A stretch of 64,000 nt of DNA, taken from Kineosporia sp. A_224 (GTDB lineage Bacteria; Actinomycetota; Actinomycetes; Actinomycetales; Kineosporiaceae). Numbering within the stretch: position 1 is the first letter of the stretch; each line of letters opens with the position of its first letter. The notes under the pieces are model-generated. The model searched no databases and was not told the DNA's origin. It worked only from the letters and a program-made list of their open reading frames with translations. A program made the position numbers and the translations under genes. The DNA is taken from positions 1 to 64,000 of the forward strand of contig NZ_MWLN01000186.1 of the NCBI RefSeq assembly GCF_002198655.1, in the 5' to 3' direction. Shown piece by piece: positions 42,502 to 51,688 of the stretch.

Positions 42502-43275
42502 ATGTCCACCGCCGAGTCCACCGCCTTCGTCCACGACAGCACCGTCCTGCTCGGGCGGTCCCTGAAGCACATCCTGCGCAGCCCGGACACCATCATCACG
42601 ACGGCGGTCACGCCGATCACCATGCTGCTGCTCTTCGTCTACGTCTTCGGCGGCGCCATCGACGTCGGCCGCGGCGCGTACGTCGACTACCTGCTGCCCG
42701 GGATCCTGCTCGTCACCGTCGCCTCCGGCATCGCCTACACCGCGTTCAGGCTCTTCACCGACGTCTCGAGCGGCATCTTCGAGCGGTTCCGGTCGATGCC
42801 GATCGCCCGGTCGGCCCTGCTGTGGGGGCACGTCCTCACCTCGGTCGTGGCAAACCTCGTGTCGCTCGTCCTCGTCGTCCTCGTCGCCCTGGCGATGGGC
42901 TTCCGGTCCGGCGCCGGGGTGCTCGCCTGGCTGGCGGTCCTCGGGATCATGGTGCTCTTCACCCTGGCCCTCACCTGGCTGGCCGTGATCCCCGGGCTGA
43001 CCGCGACGTCCGTCGACGGGGTGAGCGGGTTCTCCTACCCCCTGGTCTTCCTGCCGTTCGTCAGCTCGGCGTTCGTCCCGACGGCCGGCATGCCGGGACC
43101 GGTCCGCTGGTTCGCCGAGCACCAGCCGGTCACCCCGATCGTCGACACCCTGCGCGCCCTGCTCGCCGAGCAGCCGGTGGGCAACGGCATCTGGACGGCG
43201 CTCGCCTGGTGCGTCGGGCTGCTCGTCGTCGCGTACCTGCTCGCCATGCGCATCCACCGCGGCAAGACGTCATGA
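42502..43275 (+). CDS. ABC-2 type permease (DrrB-like)
   Basis: 257 aa with six membrane segments. ABC-2 features: LKHILRSPDTIITTAVTPITMLLLFVYVFGGAI at the start, and YLLPGILLVTVASGIAYTAFRLFTDVSSGIFERFRSMPIARSALLWGHVL in the middle. Exports an unknown hydrophobic compound with the upstream ATPase. Confidence 0.92.
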   Translation: MSTAESTAFVHDSTVLLGRSLKHILRSPDTIITTAVTPITMLLLFVYVFGGAIDVGRGAYVDYLLPGILLVTVASGIAYTAFRLFTDVSSGIFERFRSMPIARSALLWGHVLTSVVANLVSLVLVVLVALAMGFRSGAGVLAWLAVLGIMVLFTLALTWLAVIPGLTATSVDGVSGFSYPLVFLPFVSSAFVPTAGMPGPVRWFAEHQPVTPIVDTLRALLAEQPVGNGIWTALAWCVGLLVVAYLLAMRIHRGKTS

Positions 43276-43307
43276 CCCCAGCGGCAGGAAGAGCGGACAC
43301 TGGAGCC

Positions 43308-44108
43308 ATGCTGACGATCGGCCAGCTCGCGTCGTACGCCGGTGTGACGGTGCGAACGGTCCGGCACTACCACGCCAAGGGACTGCTGCCCGAGCCCGAA
43401 CGCGACCGCTCCGGCTACCGGCGCTACGGCGCGGCCGCCGTCGTCGAGCTCGTGCGGATCCGCACCCTCGCCGACGCGGGCGTCCCGCTCTCCCGGGTGC
43501 GCGAGCTGCTGGCCGCGGACGACGAGGAGTTCGTGGCGGCGGTCGAGGACATCGACCGCCGGCTGCGGGCCGAGATCCGGGAACGCCAGGTGCACCGCGA
43601 GCGGATCGCGAAGCTCGCGGCCGGCGACAGCCTGGCGCTGCCGCCCGAGGTCGTCGCCTACGTCGACCGGATGCGCGAGCTCGGCTTCCGCGAGCGGCTC
43701 GTCGAGATCGAGCGTGACAGCTGGACCCTCATCGCGGCCCAGATGCCCGAGCAGGTGGGCCCGTGGATGGCGATGAAGCAGGCCCAGCTCGAGGACGAGT
43801 CCCTGCGCCGGCTGTACCTGGACGTCGGGGAGCTCGTCGACTGCGGGCCGGACGACCCACGGCTGCCGGTGCTCGCCGACCGGGTGGCAGCCTTCATCGA
43901 GGCGGCCGCGGACGGCGCGGAGGGCGTGGAGGAGGAGCACCCGGTGAGCGACGACCTGGTCGCTCTGCTCGACGCGGCGTTCGTCGAGTGCTTCCCGGGC
44001 GCCGTCCGCATGCTCGAGCTCCTCGAGGAGCGAGGGTGGACCGGCTGGACGAACATCCGGCGCAGCACCCCTGCCCCGGTGGCGCCCGCACTTCCTGCGG
44101 ACTGCTGA
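43308..44108 (+). CDS. MerR-family transcriptional regulator
   Basis: 266 aa. N-terminal winged HTH MLTIGQLASYAGVTVRTVRHYHAKGLLPEPERDRSGYRRYGAAAVVELVRIRTLADAGVPLSRVRELL, a coiled coil (residues 80-110), then a long helical effector domain of unknown ligand, without the Cys of metal-sensing MerR. It lies 32 bp after the ABC exporter genes and may be a drug-responsive activator of them. Confidence 0.92.
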   Translation: MLTIGQLASYAGVTVRTVRHYHAKGLLPEPERDRSGYRRYGAAAVVELVRIRTLADAGVPLSRVRELLAADDEEFVAAVEDIDRRLRAEIRERQVHRERIAKLAAGDSLALPPEVVAYVDRMRELGFRERLVEIERDSWTLIAAQMPEQVGPWMAMKQAQLEDESLRRLYLDVGELVDCGPDDPRLPVLADRVAAFIEAAADGAEGVEEEHPVSDDLVALLDAAFVECFPGAVRMLELLEERGWTGWTNIRRSTPAPVAPALPADC

Positions 44109-44136
44109 CGGCCCCGCTGCTGACGCACGGCCCCGC

Positions 44137-44604
44137 TCAGGCGGCTGTCGGCTGGCCTCGCACCCGACGGTAGAGCCGGACCACGCCGGCCTGCGCGAGG
44201 AACACCGCCCAGTAGCCGCACAGGAGCAGCCCGAGGACGGTCGGGTAGAAGCCGAGGAAGGGGTCGCCGACCACCATGATCGCGAGGCCGACGAGCGGTA
44301 GCGGTGCCGGCGCGGCCCACCGGACCGCGGTCGGCGCCGACCGGGTCAGCGCGTCGAGCGCGAGCCCGACGACGAAGGCCACCACGGCGACGCCGGCCGC
44401 CGCCCCGACACCACCGGCCAGACCGACGACCAAGGCCTTCGGGTCGAACTCGTCGTCGACGAGGAACACCAGGCTGAACACGAGCAGGGCGAGGACGACG
44501 AACGCGGCGACCCCCGCGAACACGACCACCGCGGGCAGCACGTGGTTGCGGGCGCGGACCCGCGGCCGTGCCGGAACGACCGCGCCACCAGCGGATGCGG
44601 ACAT
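44137..44604 (-). CDS. Small polytopic membrane protein, unrecognised
   Basis: 155 aa from ATG 44604 with GGAGG upstream. Four membrane segments: VLPAVVVFAGVAAFVVLALLVFSLVFLV, ALVVGLAGGVGAAAGVAVVAFVVGLAL, LPLVGLAIMVVGDPFLGFYP and VLGLLLCGYWAVFLAQAGVV. Arg-rich N- and C-termini. No family recognised. Confidence 0.75.
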   Translation of the reverse strand: MSASAGGAVVPARPRVRARNHVLPAVVVFAGVAAFVVLALLVFSLVFLVDDEFDPKALVVGLAGGVGAAAGVAVVAFVVGLALDALTRSAPTAVRWAAPAPLPLVGLAIMVVGDPFLGFYPTVLGLLLCGYWAVFLAQAGVVRLYRRVRGQPTAA

Positions 44605-44714
44605 CACGAGAACCTCCCCCGAGGTCGCCCGGGACGTCCGGGCCGATGATCGGGAAGTCTGCCAGTGATCGGGAGTCGGCCGCAGGGGCCGCGCCACCCC
44701 GGCACACTCGCCAC

Positions 44715-45140
44715 GTGACCACACCCGACGCCTACACGTTCGACGACGACCGCGCCCGCGTGGACCGAGACGTCGTCTGGGGCTTCCTCGGCTCCGACGC
44801 CTACTGGGGCCGTTGGCGCGACCGGGACACCGTGCTGGCCCAGCTGGACGGCGCGTGGCGGGTCGTCGGTGCCTACGACCGGTCGGACGGCGCCATGGTC
44901 GGCTACGCCCGCGCCGTCAGCGACGGCTACGGCGTCGCCTACCTCGCGGACGTGTTCGTCGTGCACGCGCACCGGGGCCGGGGCATCGGGCACGGGCTCG
45001 TGCGCACGATGGTCGACGAGGGCCCGGGCGCGCGCTTCCGCTGGATGCTCCACACCGCCGACGCCCACGACGTCTACACCGCGTTCGGGTTCCGCCCGCC
45101 GGACGGCACGATGCTGGAGCGGCCCGCCACCCTCGGGTGA
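44715..45140 (+). CDS. GNAT-family N-acetyltransferase
   Basis: 141 aa from GTG 44715. Acetyl-CoA loop in FVVHAHRGRGIGHGLVRTMVDE, with strand AYLADVFVV before it and HTADAHDVYTAFGFRPP after it. Single-domain GNAT close to the YitI/ArgA-like group that acetylates small amines. Substrate unknown. Confidence 0.88.
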   Translation: MTTPDAYTFDDDRARVDRDVVWGFLGSDAYWGRWRDRDTVLAQLDGAWRVVGAYDRSDGAMVGYARAVSDGYGVAYLADVFVVHAHRGRGIGHGLVRTMVDEGPGARFRWMLHTADAHDVYTAFGFRPPDGTMLERPATLG

Positions 45141-45149
45141 GAGCCGGGC

Positions 45150-45713
45150 TCAGCCCTCGACGGGCCCGAAGTCGACGGCGGCGGTCTCGACGACACCCCC
45201 CGTCCGCCCCGGCGCCGACTGCCACGACCAGTACAGGTTCGTGTGCGCGACGACCTGTGCGGGGGGCGGTGCACCCCACTCCGAGAGGTCCTCGGTGGTG
45301 TGCGCGTCCGCGACGAGCGTCGCGTCGTAGCCGCGGGTGATCGCGCCGTGCAGCGTCGAGCGGATGCACGCGTCCGTCTGCGCGCCTGCGACGACGAGCC
45401 GCCCGACGCCGAGACCGGCGAGCACCGACTCGAGGTCGGTCGCCTCGAAGGAGTCTCCGTACTCCTTGTGCACCAGCGGCTCCGACGGCTCACGGACGAG
45501 CTCGGGCACGTACTGCCAGGGCTCGCTGCCGGTGGGCAGCTCCTCGCTGGAGTGCTGCACCCACACGACCGGCACGCTCTGCGCGCGGGCGGTCGACACG
45601 AGGATGTTGATGTTGGCGATGACGCCGTCACGGTCGTGGGCGCCGGCCATGACGCCGTTCTGCACGTCGACGACGACCAGCGCGGTCCTCGACCGGCCGG
45701 GAAGGGTGGTCAC
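45150..45713 (-). CDS. Isochorismatase-family cysteine hydrolase
   Basis: 187 aa from GTG 45713 with GGAGG 5 nt upstream. Catalytic triad: D in ALVVVDVQNGVM, K in HKEYGDSFEATDLESVL, C in VVAGAQTDACIRSTLHGAITRGYDATLVADAHTT. Resembles the nicotinamidase/ycaC-like group; amide substrate unknown. Confidence 0.9.
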   Translation of the reverse strand: MTTLPGRSRTALVVVDVQNGVMAGAHDRDGVIANINILVSTARAQSVPVVWVQHSSEELPTGSEPWQYVPELVREPSEPLVHKEYGDSFEATDLESVLAGLGVGRLVVAGAQTDACIRSTLHGAITRGYDATLVADAHTTEDLSEWGAPPPAQVVAHTNLYWSWQSAPGRTGGVVETAAVDFGPVEG

Positions 45714-45780
45714 GGATGCCTCCTGGGGCTCGTCGGCTGGGTCGACGGCCAACCTACGGCCGCCCACGGACAGTGCACCC

Positions 45781-46167
45781 TCACAGCGGCAGCCGACGTC
45801 GCCCGGCGAAGCCGAGGTCCGCCCGGTGGTACCAGTCGAGCGCCCGCTCTCCCTCGACCCAGCACAGGAGTACCGGCACGCCGTCCAGGTCCGCCGGGAA
45901 GTCCAGCAGGAGCGGCGCGAACCCCTTGAGCTCGACTCCGGTCGCCTGCACCTGCGTGAGCAGGTCGTCGAGCCGGGCCTGCGCCGCCTTGAGCTCCGGC
46001 AGCCCGCCGAGGCCGCCGCCATCGGCGCCGCCGGCCGCGCCGGCGTCCAGGTCGGCCCCGAGCTGACGGGCGTCGGCCCGTACCTCGACGACCCGGTCCA
46101 GCAGCGGCAGGAGGCCGGTCAGGACCTCACGTGCCTCCTCGACGGTGAAGATGCCCGGCAACGTCAT
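45781..46167 (-). CDS. DUF2203 family protein
   Basis: 128 aa. N-terminal helix FTVEEAREVLTGLLPLLDRVVEVRADARQL and the diagnostic C-terminal block GVELKGFAPLLLDFPADLDGVPVLLCWVEGERALDWYHRADLGFAGRR. Conserved family of unknown function. A Gly/Ala-rich insertion is in the middle. Confidence 0.88.
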   Translation of the reverse strand: MTLPGIFTVEEAREVLTGLLPLLDRVVEVRADARQLGADLDAGAAGGADGGGLGGLPELKAAQARLDDLLTQVQATGVELKGFAPLLLDFPADLDGVPVLLCWVEGERALDWYHRADLGFAGRRRLPL

Positions 46168-46189
46168 GCCCCGAGCCTGGCACGCCCCG

Positions 46190-46966
46190 TCACATCCGTG
46201 ACATCAGCACGTCGACCTCGCAGCCGGGGAGGAACGGGTCGAAGCCGTGCCGGATCAGCCAGGGCGTCGCCCGCAGCGCCCGCAACGACCACCAGGCGCG
46301 GACCGCGTCCAGGTCGACGTCGGTGCCGTACCCGCCGAGCAGGTCACCGAGGCGCTCCTCGTGCCCGAAGGTGAGGCTGGCGAGGTCGTACGTCGCGTCG
46401 CCCTGGCCGGCCTCGGACCAGTCGATGACGCCGGTGACCACCTCGCCGTCGACGAACACGTGGCTGATCTGCAGGTCCCCGTGCACGAACACCGGTGTCC
46501 GCGGTCGCAGGGCCACGTCGGCGAGCCTGCGGTTGCGGGCGACCACGTCGGCAGGCAGGACGTCGTTCGCGACGAGCCACGCGCAGGCCTCGTCGACCTC
46601 GGCCGCCACCTCGTCCGTGCTCCGGCGGGGCAGCGGCGGCAGCGGCGCGTCGTGCAGCCTGCGGACGACGGCACCGGCCGCTGCCCACGCGGCCGCCGGT
46701 GCGGTGGTCCGCTCGCCGAGGCGTCCCAGCGCCGTCCCTGGCAGGGCGGCCAGCGCGAGCACGGGTGGCTGCCGCCAGAGCACCTGCGGGGTCGGGACCG
46801 GCGCGAGGGCCATCGCCTCGACCTCGACGTCGGTGTGCGCCTGGTTCGGGTCGATCTTCAGAAAGACGTCGCCGACGCGCAGGGTCGCACGCTGCGGATG
46901 GGCGACGACGACCTGCACCTGGGGTGCGTCGGCCGGCCACCCGGCCGCGGACCCGTGCGCTCCCAT
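46190..46966 (-). CDS. Phosphotransferase enzyme family (APH-like) protein
   Basis: 258 aa kinase-fold protein. Catalytic loop FVHGDLQISHVFVDGEVVTGVIDWSEAGQGDATYDLASL carries the HGDxxxxH-type catalytic Asp and the metal-binding Asp of VIDW. N-lobe lysine in DVFLKID. Could phosphorylate an aminoglycoside, macrolide or sugar-like metabolite; no clinical resistance type is recognisable. Confidence 0.88.
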   Translation of the reverse strand: MGAHGSAAGWPADAPQVQVVVAHPQRATLRVGDVFLKIDPNQAHTDVEVEAMALAPVPTPQVLWRQPPVLALAALPGTALGRLGERTTAPAAAWAAAGAVVRRLHDAPLPPLPRRSTDEVAAEVDEACAWLVANDVLPADVVARNRRLADVALRPRTPVFVHGDLQISHVFVDGEVVTGVIDWSEAGQGDATYDLASLTFGHEERLGDLLGGYGTDVDLDAVRAWWSLRALRATPWLIRHGFDPFLPGCEVDVLMSRM

Positions 46967-47053
46967 CCGTCCAGTGTCGCCGTCACTCCGGGTCGACGAC
47001 CACAGGACCGTGCCTGCGTGCCCGCCCGGCGACGACCGTGAGAGGGTCGGCGC

Positions 47054-47860
47054 GTGAGCGAGCAGACCGCCCAGACCGGTGCACCTGTGCACGACCCGCA
47101 GTCGGTGACGACCCCGGAGGGCCTCGCCTACCGGGTCGACGCCGTCGGCCGCCCCGTCGGTCTGCCCGTCGACGGCTGGACGCCGCGCGAGCCGCCGCGC
47201 CCGCAGACCCTCACCGGGCGGTACTGCCGGCTCGAGGCCTGGGACGCCGAGCGGCACGCCGAGGCGCTCACCGCCGTCCTCCTCGCCGGCACCGCGGACG
47301 AGGTCGAGATCCGCTGGACGTACCTCTTCAACCGGCCCGCCGAGACGGCCGAGGTCGTCGCCTGGCTCGACGGCCTCGCCGCGACCCCCGGCACGTGGCC
47401 GATGGTCCTCGTCGTCACCGACGGCGGGCGCGACGCCGTCGAGGGCACCGCGACGTTCATGCGCACGGACGTCGCGCACGGCGCCGTCGAGGTCGGCTCG
47501 ATCGTGTACTCGGCCGCCCTGCAGCGCTCGCGCGCCGCCACCGAGGCGATGTGGCTCATGGCCCGGCATGCCGTCCTCGACCTCGGCTACCGCCGCTACG
47601 AGTGGAAGTGCGACGCCCTGAACGCCCCGTCGCGGGCGGCGGCCGCCCGGCTCGGCTTCACCTTCGAGGGCATCTTCCGCAACGCCGTCGTCTACAAGGG
47701 CCGCAACCGGGACACCGCGTGGTTCGCCATGACCGACGACGACGTCCGGGCCCTCGCGCCCGCCTACGAGGCCTGGCTCGGCCCGGCGAACTTCGACGCG
47801 GACGGCGTCCAGCGCGCGTCGCTGTCCCGTCTCACCGCGGCAGCGCTCGGCCGCGGCTGA
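47054..47860 (+). CDS. GNAT-family N-acetyltransferase (RimJ/RimL-like)
   Basis: 268 aa from GTG 47054. RimJ/RimL-type layout: LTGRYCRLEAWDAERHAEAL, EVGSIVYSAALQRSRAATEAMWLMARHAVLDLGYRRYEWKCDALNAPSRAAAARLGFTFEGIFRNAVVYKGRNRDTAWFAMTDDD. The N-terminal about 45 residues are extra. Likely acetylates a protein N-terminus or an amine metabolite. Confidence 0.9.
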   Translation: MSEQTAQTGAPVHDPQSVTTPEGLAYRVDAVGRPVGLPVDGWTPREPPRPQTLTGRYCRLEAWDAERHAEALTAVLLAGTADEVEIRWTYLFNRPAETAEVVAWLDGLAATPGTWPMVLVVTDGGRDAVEGTATFMRTDVAHGAVEVGSIVYSAALQRSRAATEAMWLMARHAVLDLGYRRYEWKCDALNAPSRAAAARLGFTFEGIFRNAVVYKGRNRDTAWFAMTDDDVRALAPAYEAWLGPANFDADGVQRASLSRLTAAALGRG

Positions 47861-47875
47861 GCGCTGCCGGCTCGC

Positions 47876-48295
47876 TCAGCCGGCGAACCGGGTCCGGCGC
47901 AGCCACCACAGGCCGAGCACCGGCAGCACGAGCGGGATGAACACGTAGCCCATCCCGTAGAGCGACCAGACCGTCGCGTCCGGGAAGTCGGACGGCACCG
48001 CGACGGTGAAGGTCCCGACGGCGAGCACGCCGACGAGCTCGACGGTGCAGGCGATCGTCGCGAGCCGGCGCGCCGCCGGGCCGCGCCGGGCCAGCCCGAC
48101 GGTCGCGAGGACGTAGACGACCGCGGCGAACGCGCTGAGCGAGTAGGCGATCGGCGCCTCGCCGAACCGGGTCGAGACCTGCACGGCCGAGCGGGAGCAG
48201 GCGCCGACGGCCATGACCGCGTACAGCACCACGAGCACCCGGCCGAAGCCGGTCGCGGTGACCCCGGGCTCCGCGGCCGGCGTCGTCTCAACCAC
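47876..48295 (-). CDS. Integral membrane protein with four predicted TM segments
   Basis: 139 aa. Membrane segments VLVVLYAVMAVGACSRSAV, YSLSAFAAVVYVLATVGLA, IACTVELVGVLAVGTFTVA and SLYGMGYVFIPLVLPVLGLWWL. It overlaps the upstream membrane-protein gene by 8 bp, so the two are probably a two-subunit or paired membrane system widespread in actinobacteria. Function unknown. Confidence 0.8.
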   Translation of the reverse strand: MVETTPAAEPGVTATGFGRVLVVLYAVMAVGACSRSAVQVSTRFGEAPIAYSLSAFAAVVYVLATVGLARRGPAARRLATIACTVELVGVLAVGTFTVAVPSDFPDATVWSLYGMGYVFIPLVLPVLGLWWLRRTRFAG

Positions 48296-48653
48296 CGGTG
48301 ACCCTCCACATCTGATCCAGGCGTGCCGTCATCGCCATCACCGTCAGGGCGCCGACGGCGACGACGAGGTTGCTCCAGCGGGTGCGCTCCGCGAGCGACC
48401 AGGCGACGACGAGCGGCAGGACGACGAGGACGCCCAGCAGGTAGAACACGACGACGAGGGTCTCGGCCGGCCGGTACCCGCCGACGAGCGAGACGACGGC
48501 CCACACCACCTGGACGGCGACGACCACCTCGAGCAGCGCCGCGAGGCCGAGGACGACCCGGCCGGGCACCTTCCCCAGACCGGCGAGCACCGCGCCGAGG
48601 ACGAACAGCGCGAGCCCTCCCCCGACGAGCGCGACGACGAGCGGAGCGACCAC
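48288..48653 (-). CDS. Integral membrane protein, partner of the preceding gene
   Basis: 121 aa from GTG 48653. Four membrane segments: LVVALVGGGLALFVLGAVLAGL, VVLGLAALLEVVVAVQVVWAVVSLVGG, LVVVFYLLGVLVVLPLVVAWSLA and LVVAVGALTVMAMTARLDQMW. Family not recognised beyond conserved actinobacterial membrane protein. Confidence 0.8.
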   Translation of the reverse strand: MVAPLVVALVGGGLALFVLGAVLAGLGKVPGRVVLGLAALLEVVVAVQVVWAVVSLVGGYRPAETLVVVFYLLGVLVVLPLVVAWSLAERTRWSNLVVAVGALTVMAMTARLDQMWRVTGG

Positions 48654-48714
48654 GTCCGTACTGTGCCAGAGCCGGCGCGGCGGCCCGCGCCCGGGTGGTC
48701 ACGCCACAGGGTCG

Positions 48715-49683
48715 TCACACCACCGGGTCGGGCAGCGGCCGCTGCCGGGCCCGGGCGGCGGCGCCGGCCCGGACCAGCCCGAACAGCCCGACGAGGACGG
48801 CGCCGAGCGCGACCACCTGGTACGTGTGGGCGTGCTCGCCGAGGAAGAGCACCGCGAGCAGCAGCGTCACCGCCGGTGCGGGCACGGTGATGGCGCTCGC
48901 CAGCGAGACGTCGATCTGGCGGACGGCATAGAACCACAGGACGAGCTCGAGGTAGTAGGCCAGCCCCATGAGCGCCCCGAACAGCTGCAGCCCCGGGGAG
49001 GTCAGCGCGCCGGCGACCGCCCGCGGCCCGTCGACGGCGAGCGCGAGCGGCACGAGGAAGACGCCGGACACGACGAGCCGGGACGTCGTCACCTGGAGCG
49101 GGGTGATCGTCGTCGACACGAGCGCCTGGCGCAGGGTGATGTGCGCGATGCTCCACATCACCGGCACGGACAGCGCCACCGCGAACCAGCCCGAGACGCC
49201 GCTCATCCGCCACGTGCCGCCGGTCGCGAGGTAGTACAGCGCGACGACGATCACGCCCGTGAACGCGAGCTCGGTGCGGGTCTTGCGCCGCCCGAGGACG
49301 ACCGCCTCCAGGGCCGCCGCGACGAGCGGGTAGGACTGCAGGGCGATCGCGGCGTTCACGGCGCCCGCGGTCTGGAAGGCCAGCACGTACGCCCACGTGG
49401 AGATCCCGAAGAGCATCCCGGTGCCCAGCGTGACGAGCGCGACCCGGCGGGCGACGTCCCGCTGGAGCCGCTCGCGGAGCAGCCCGCGCTCCCCCGACCG
49501 CCACTCCCGCAGCTGGACCGGGACGGCGAGCACGACCTCCCACAGGGTGAGCAGGAGCGCGAAGGTCAGCGCGCTCGCGCCCGGCGGCCGGCCGTTGGAG
49601 ATGATCGGCATGACGCCGAGGATGAGCAGGCAGGCCCCGGCATACCACGCGCCGGTGCGCACACCGGCTGCGTCGTGGGGCAC
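48715..49683 (-). CDS. DMT-superfamily (EamA-type) transporter
   Basis: 322 aa from GTG 49683, about ten membrane segments in two repeats: WYAGACLLILGVMPIISNGRPPGASALTFALLLTLWEVVLA..., AGAVNAAIALQSYPLVAAALEAVVLGRR and, in the second half, IDVSLASAITVPAPAVTLLLAVLFLGEHAHTYQVVALGAVLVGLFGLV. Exporter of small metabolites, substrate unknown. A longer frame to 49929 lacks credible sequence before this start. Confidence 0.9.
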   Translation of the reverse strand: MPHDAAGVRTGAWYAGACLLILGVMPIISNGRPPGASALTFALLLTLWEVVLAVPVQLREWRSGERGLLRERLQRDVARRVALVTLGTGMLFGISTWAYVLAFQTAGAVNAAIALQSYPLVAAALEAVVLGRRKTRTELAFTGVIVVALYYLATGGTWRMSGVSGWFAVALSVPVMWSIAHITLRQALVSTTITPLQVTTSRLVVSGVFLVPLALAVDGPRAVAGALTSPGLQLFGALMGLAYYLELVLWFYAVRQIDVSLASAITVPAPAVTLLLAVLFLGEHAHTYQVVALGAVLVGLFGLVRAGAAARARQRPLPDPVV

Positions 49684-49826
49684 GGCGTCACTGTGCCAGA
49701 CCGGCCCCGTCCGCAGGTGACGGCACGGTTTCGGCGGCGGCGGAACGTCTGTCGGGTCGCCGGAGTTGTCTGGAGTCGGTGCCCGGGGACTGGTCCCCGG
49801 GCCGGTGCCGGACGGAGGATGGGCCC

Positions 49827-50189
49827 ATGGACGACGTCGAGAGGTTCCGGACGGCGCAGCGGCTCGTCTCGGCCGGGGACGCCCACTCGGCGTTCCAGGT
49901 CCTCGACCCGCTGCTCGGTGAGGACGCACCGACGTCGGTGCTGCTCCTGGCCGGCCGCGCAGCGTTCGCGACGGCCCAGCTGGCCCGGGCCGAGGACCTC
50001 TTCCGGCAGGTGGTGGACCGCGACCCGGCCGACCACTACGCGCACGCCGCGCTCGGCCGGACGCTGAGCCGGCGCAGCCGCCACCACGAGGCCGTGCGGC
50101 ACCTGCGGCTGGCCACGGCGCTCGACCCCGAGCCCTGGTACGCCCGGGCGCTCGCGCACAGCGAGGCCGCCCTGGGCATGACCGGCTGA
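49827..50189 (+). CDS. Small TPR-repeat protein
   Basis: 120 aa from ATG 49827 with GGAGG 8 nt upstream. Consists of about three TPR-like helical pairs: AQRLVSAGDAHSAFQVLDPLLGED, AGRAAFATAQLARAEDLFRQVVDRDPADHYAHAALGRTLSRRSRHHEAVRHLRLATALDP. Probably a protein-interaction adaptor. It is followed 6 bp later by a membrane-protein gene. Confidence 0.88.
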   Translation: MDDVERFRTAQRLVSAGDAHSAFQVLDPLLGEDAPTSVLLLAGRAAFATAQLARAEDLFRQVVDRDPADHYAHAALGRTLSRRSRHHEAVRHLRLATALDPEPWYARALAHSEAALGMTG

Positions 50190-50194
50190 GCGGG

Positions 50195-50629
50195 GTGGAC
50201 GCGGCCCTCGTCGCGGCGGTCGCGCACGTCGCGACGACGGCCGCCTACGCCGGGTTCCAGGCGACCGTCCGGGTGCTCGTCTACCCCCAGATGGCCGCCG
50301 TCCCGGTGCCTGCGTTCGCCGGCTACGAGGCGAGCCACACCCGTCGGGTCAGCCTCGTCGTCGGGCCGCTCTTCGCCGCGCTCGGCGCGTCGACCGTCGC
50401 GCTGCTCGTCGTCCCGGGCGTCCCGCGGACGGCGGGCCTCGCGGCCGCGCTGCTGCTCGCCGGGCTGCTCGCGGTCACCGCGTTCGGGGCCGTCCCGCAG
50501 CACTCCCGGCTCGGCGCCGGCTTCGACCCGGCGGCCTACCGACGGCTGCTGCGCTGGGACGGCGTCCGGCTCGCCCTGGCGCTCGCCGCGCTCGCCGTCG
50601 CGGCGGTCACGGTCGGCGCGGTCGGCTGA
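50195..50629 (+). CDS. Four-TM membrane protein, unrecognised
   Basis: 144 aa from GTG 50195. Segments LVAAVAHVATTAAYAGFQATVRVLVYP, VSLVVGPLFAALGASTVALLVVP, AGLAAALLLAGLLAVTAFGAVPQH and ALALAALAVAAVTVG, with a conserved-looking VYPQM...YEASHTRRVSLVVGP. Immediately downstream of the TPR gene. Function unknown. Confidence 0.75.
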   Translation: MDAALVAAVAHVATTAAYAGFQATVRVLVYPQMAAVPVPAFAGYEASHTRRVSLVVGPLFAALGASTVALLVVPGVPRTAGLAAALLLAGLLAVTAFGAVPQHSRLGAGFDPAAYRRLLRWDGVRLALALAALAVAAVTVGAVG

Positions 50630-50665
50630 CCCGTCGTCCGGCAGGCGGTGGTCGGCGCGCGGAGG

Positions 50666-51493
50666 TCAGCGGGCCGGGACGAGCACGCTGAGGCAGGTCA
50701 CGCAGCCCTCGAGCTTCTCGAACTCGCCGATGTCGACGGCGACGACGTCGAAGCCGAGGTCGAGCAGCCACTCCCGCGTCTTCGGGGCCGAGGTGGCCAT
50801 GAGCACGGTGCCCTCGGTGATGGGGACGACGTGCGCGCCGCCCTCCTCCTCGACGGTCCGCAGCGTCGGGAACGGGGCGACGTCGACGAGGTCCGGCAGC
50901 CCGACGATCGTGCCGTCGGGCAGCGCGGTCACCGCCGACTTCAGGTGCAGGACGGCGTGCAGCGGCACCGGGACCACGGTGCGGCCCAGCGGCGCGAGGT
51001 GCGCCCGGAGCTGGCGGATGCCCTCGGCGTCGGTGCGGCCGCCGCGGCCGACGTAGACCGTCGTCCCGACCTGGAGGACGTCCCCGCCGTCGAGGTGGCC
51101 GGGCGCCGTGATCCGCACGGTCCGCAGCCCGAGCCCCTCGACCGCCTTCGCCGTCCCCTCGACCTCGCCGCGACGCTGCAGGGCGCCCGGGTGGGTGAGC
51201 ACCGCGAGGTCGTCGACGACGACGACGGTGTCCTCGACGAACACGGCGTCCGGATGCTCGTCGGCCGGCGGCACCTCCCGGACGTCCCAGCCGGCCCCCG
51301 CCAGCGCCGCGACGTAGGCCGCATGCTGGGCCCGCGCGAGCGGGACGTCGACGGGCGACCGCTCGATGTGCGTGACGATCCCGTCGGCCAGCCGCGGCCC
51401 CGGCGGGCGGACGAGTGCGGTCCCGCGCCGCCGGACCGCGCTCGCTGCGGTGTGCGTCGTCACGCTCGTGGGGAAGAGGCCGCTGTCGGTCAT
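50666..51493 (-). CDS. ddaH: Dimethylarginine dimethylaminohydrolase / amidinotransferase-fold hydrolase
   Basis: 275 aa. Pentein-fold enzyme that hydrolyses methylated arginine to citrulline and methylamine. Active-site blocks: the Glu/Asp pair in PDAVFVEDTVVV, His in VPLHAVLHLKSAVTALPDG, HLDGGDVLQVGTTVYVGRGGRTD, and the nucleophile Cys in KLEGCVTCLSVLV near the C-terminus. Close to bacterial DDAH; arginine deiminase is less likely given the length. Stands alone. Confidence 0.9.
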   Translation of the reverse strand: MTDSGLFPTSVTTHTAASAVRRRGTALVRPPGPRLADGIVTHIERSPVDVPLARAQHAAYVAALAGAGWDVREVPPADEHPDAVFVEDTVVVVDDLAVLTHPGALQRRGEVEGTAKAVEGLGLRTVRITAPGHLDGGDVLQVGTTVYVGRGGRTDAEGIRQLRAHLAPLGRTVVPVPLHAVLHLKSAVTALPDGTIVGLPDLVDVAPFPTLRTVEEEGGAHVVPITEGTVLMATSAPKTREWLLDLGFDVVAVDIGEFEKLEGCVTCLSVLVPAR

Positions 51494-51688
51494 GCGCGCA
51501 TCTTCGCGCACGTCGGGGGCCGTCGTCGCGGACGGCCCCGTTCCGCTCCCCACCGTCGCCTTCCGGCCACCGTGGGTGATTCATTCGCCCGGACCCCCCG
51601 TTCGCGCGCTGACCAGGGCTAACCTGGCCCCTCTCCCCGGGCCGCCACCCGAAGCGGACGGGTCGCGGCGGGGTCGACAGGAGGTTCC

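Noticed and set aside
45150-45713. Considered as part of a nicotinate or siderophore pathway because of the isochorismatase fold
   Set aside because: No entABC-, pncB- or related genes nearby; the family is too broad to assign a pathway.
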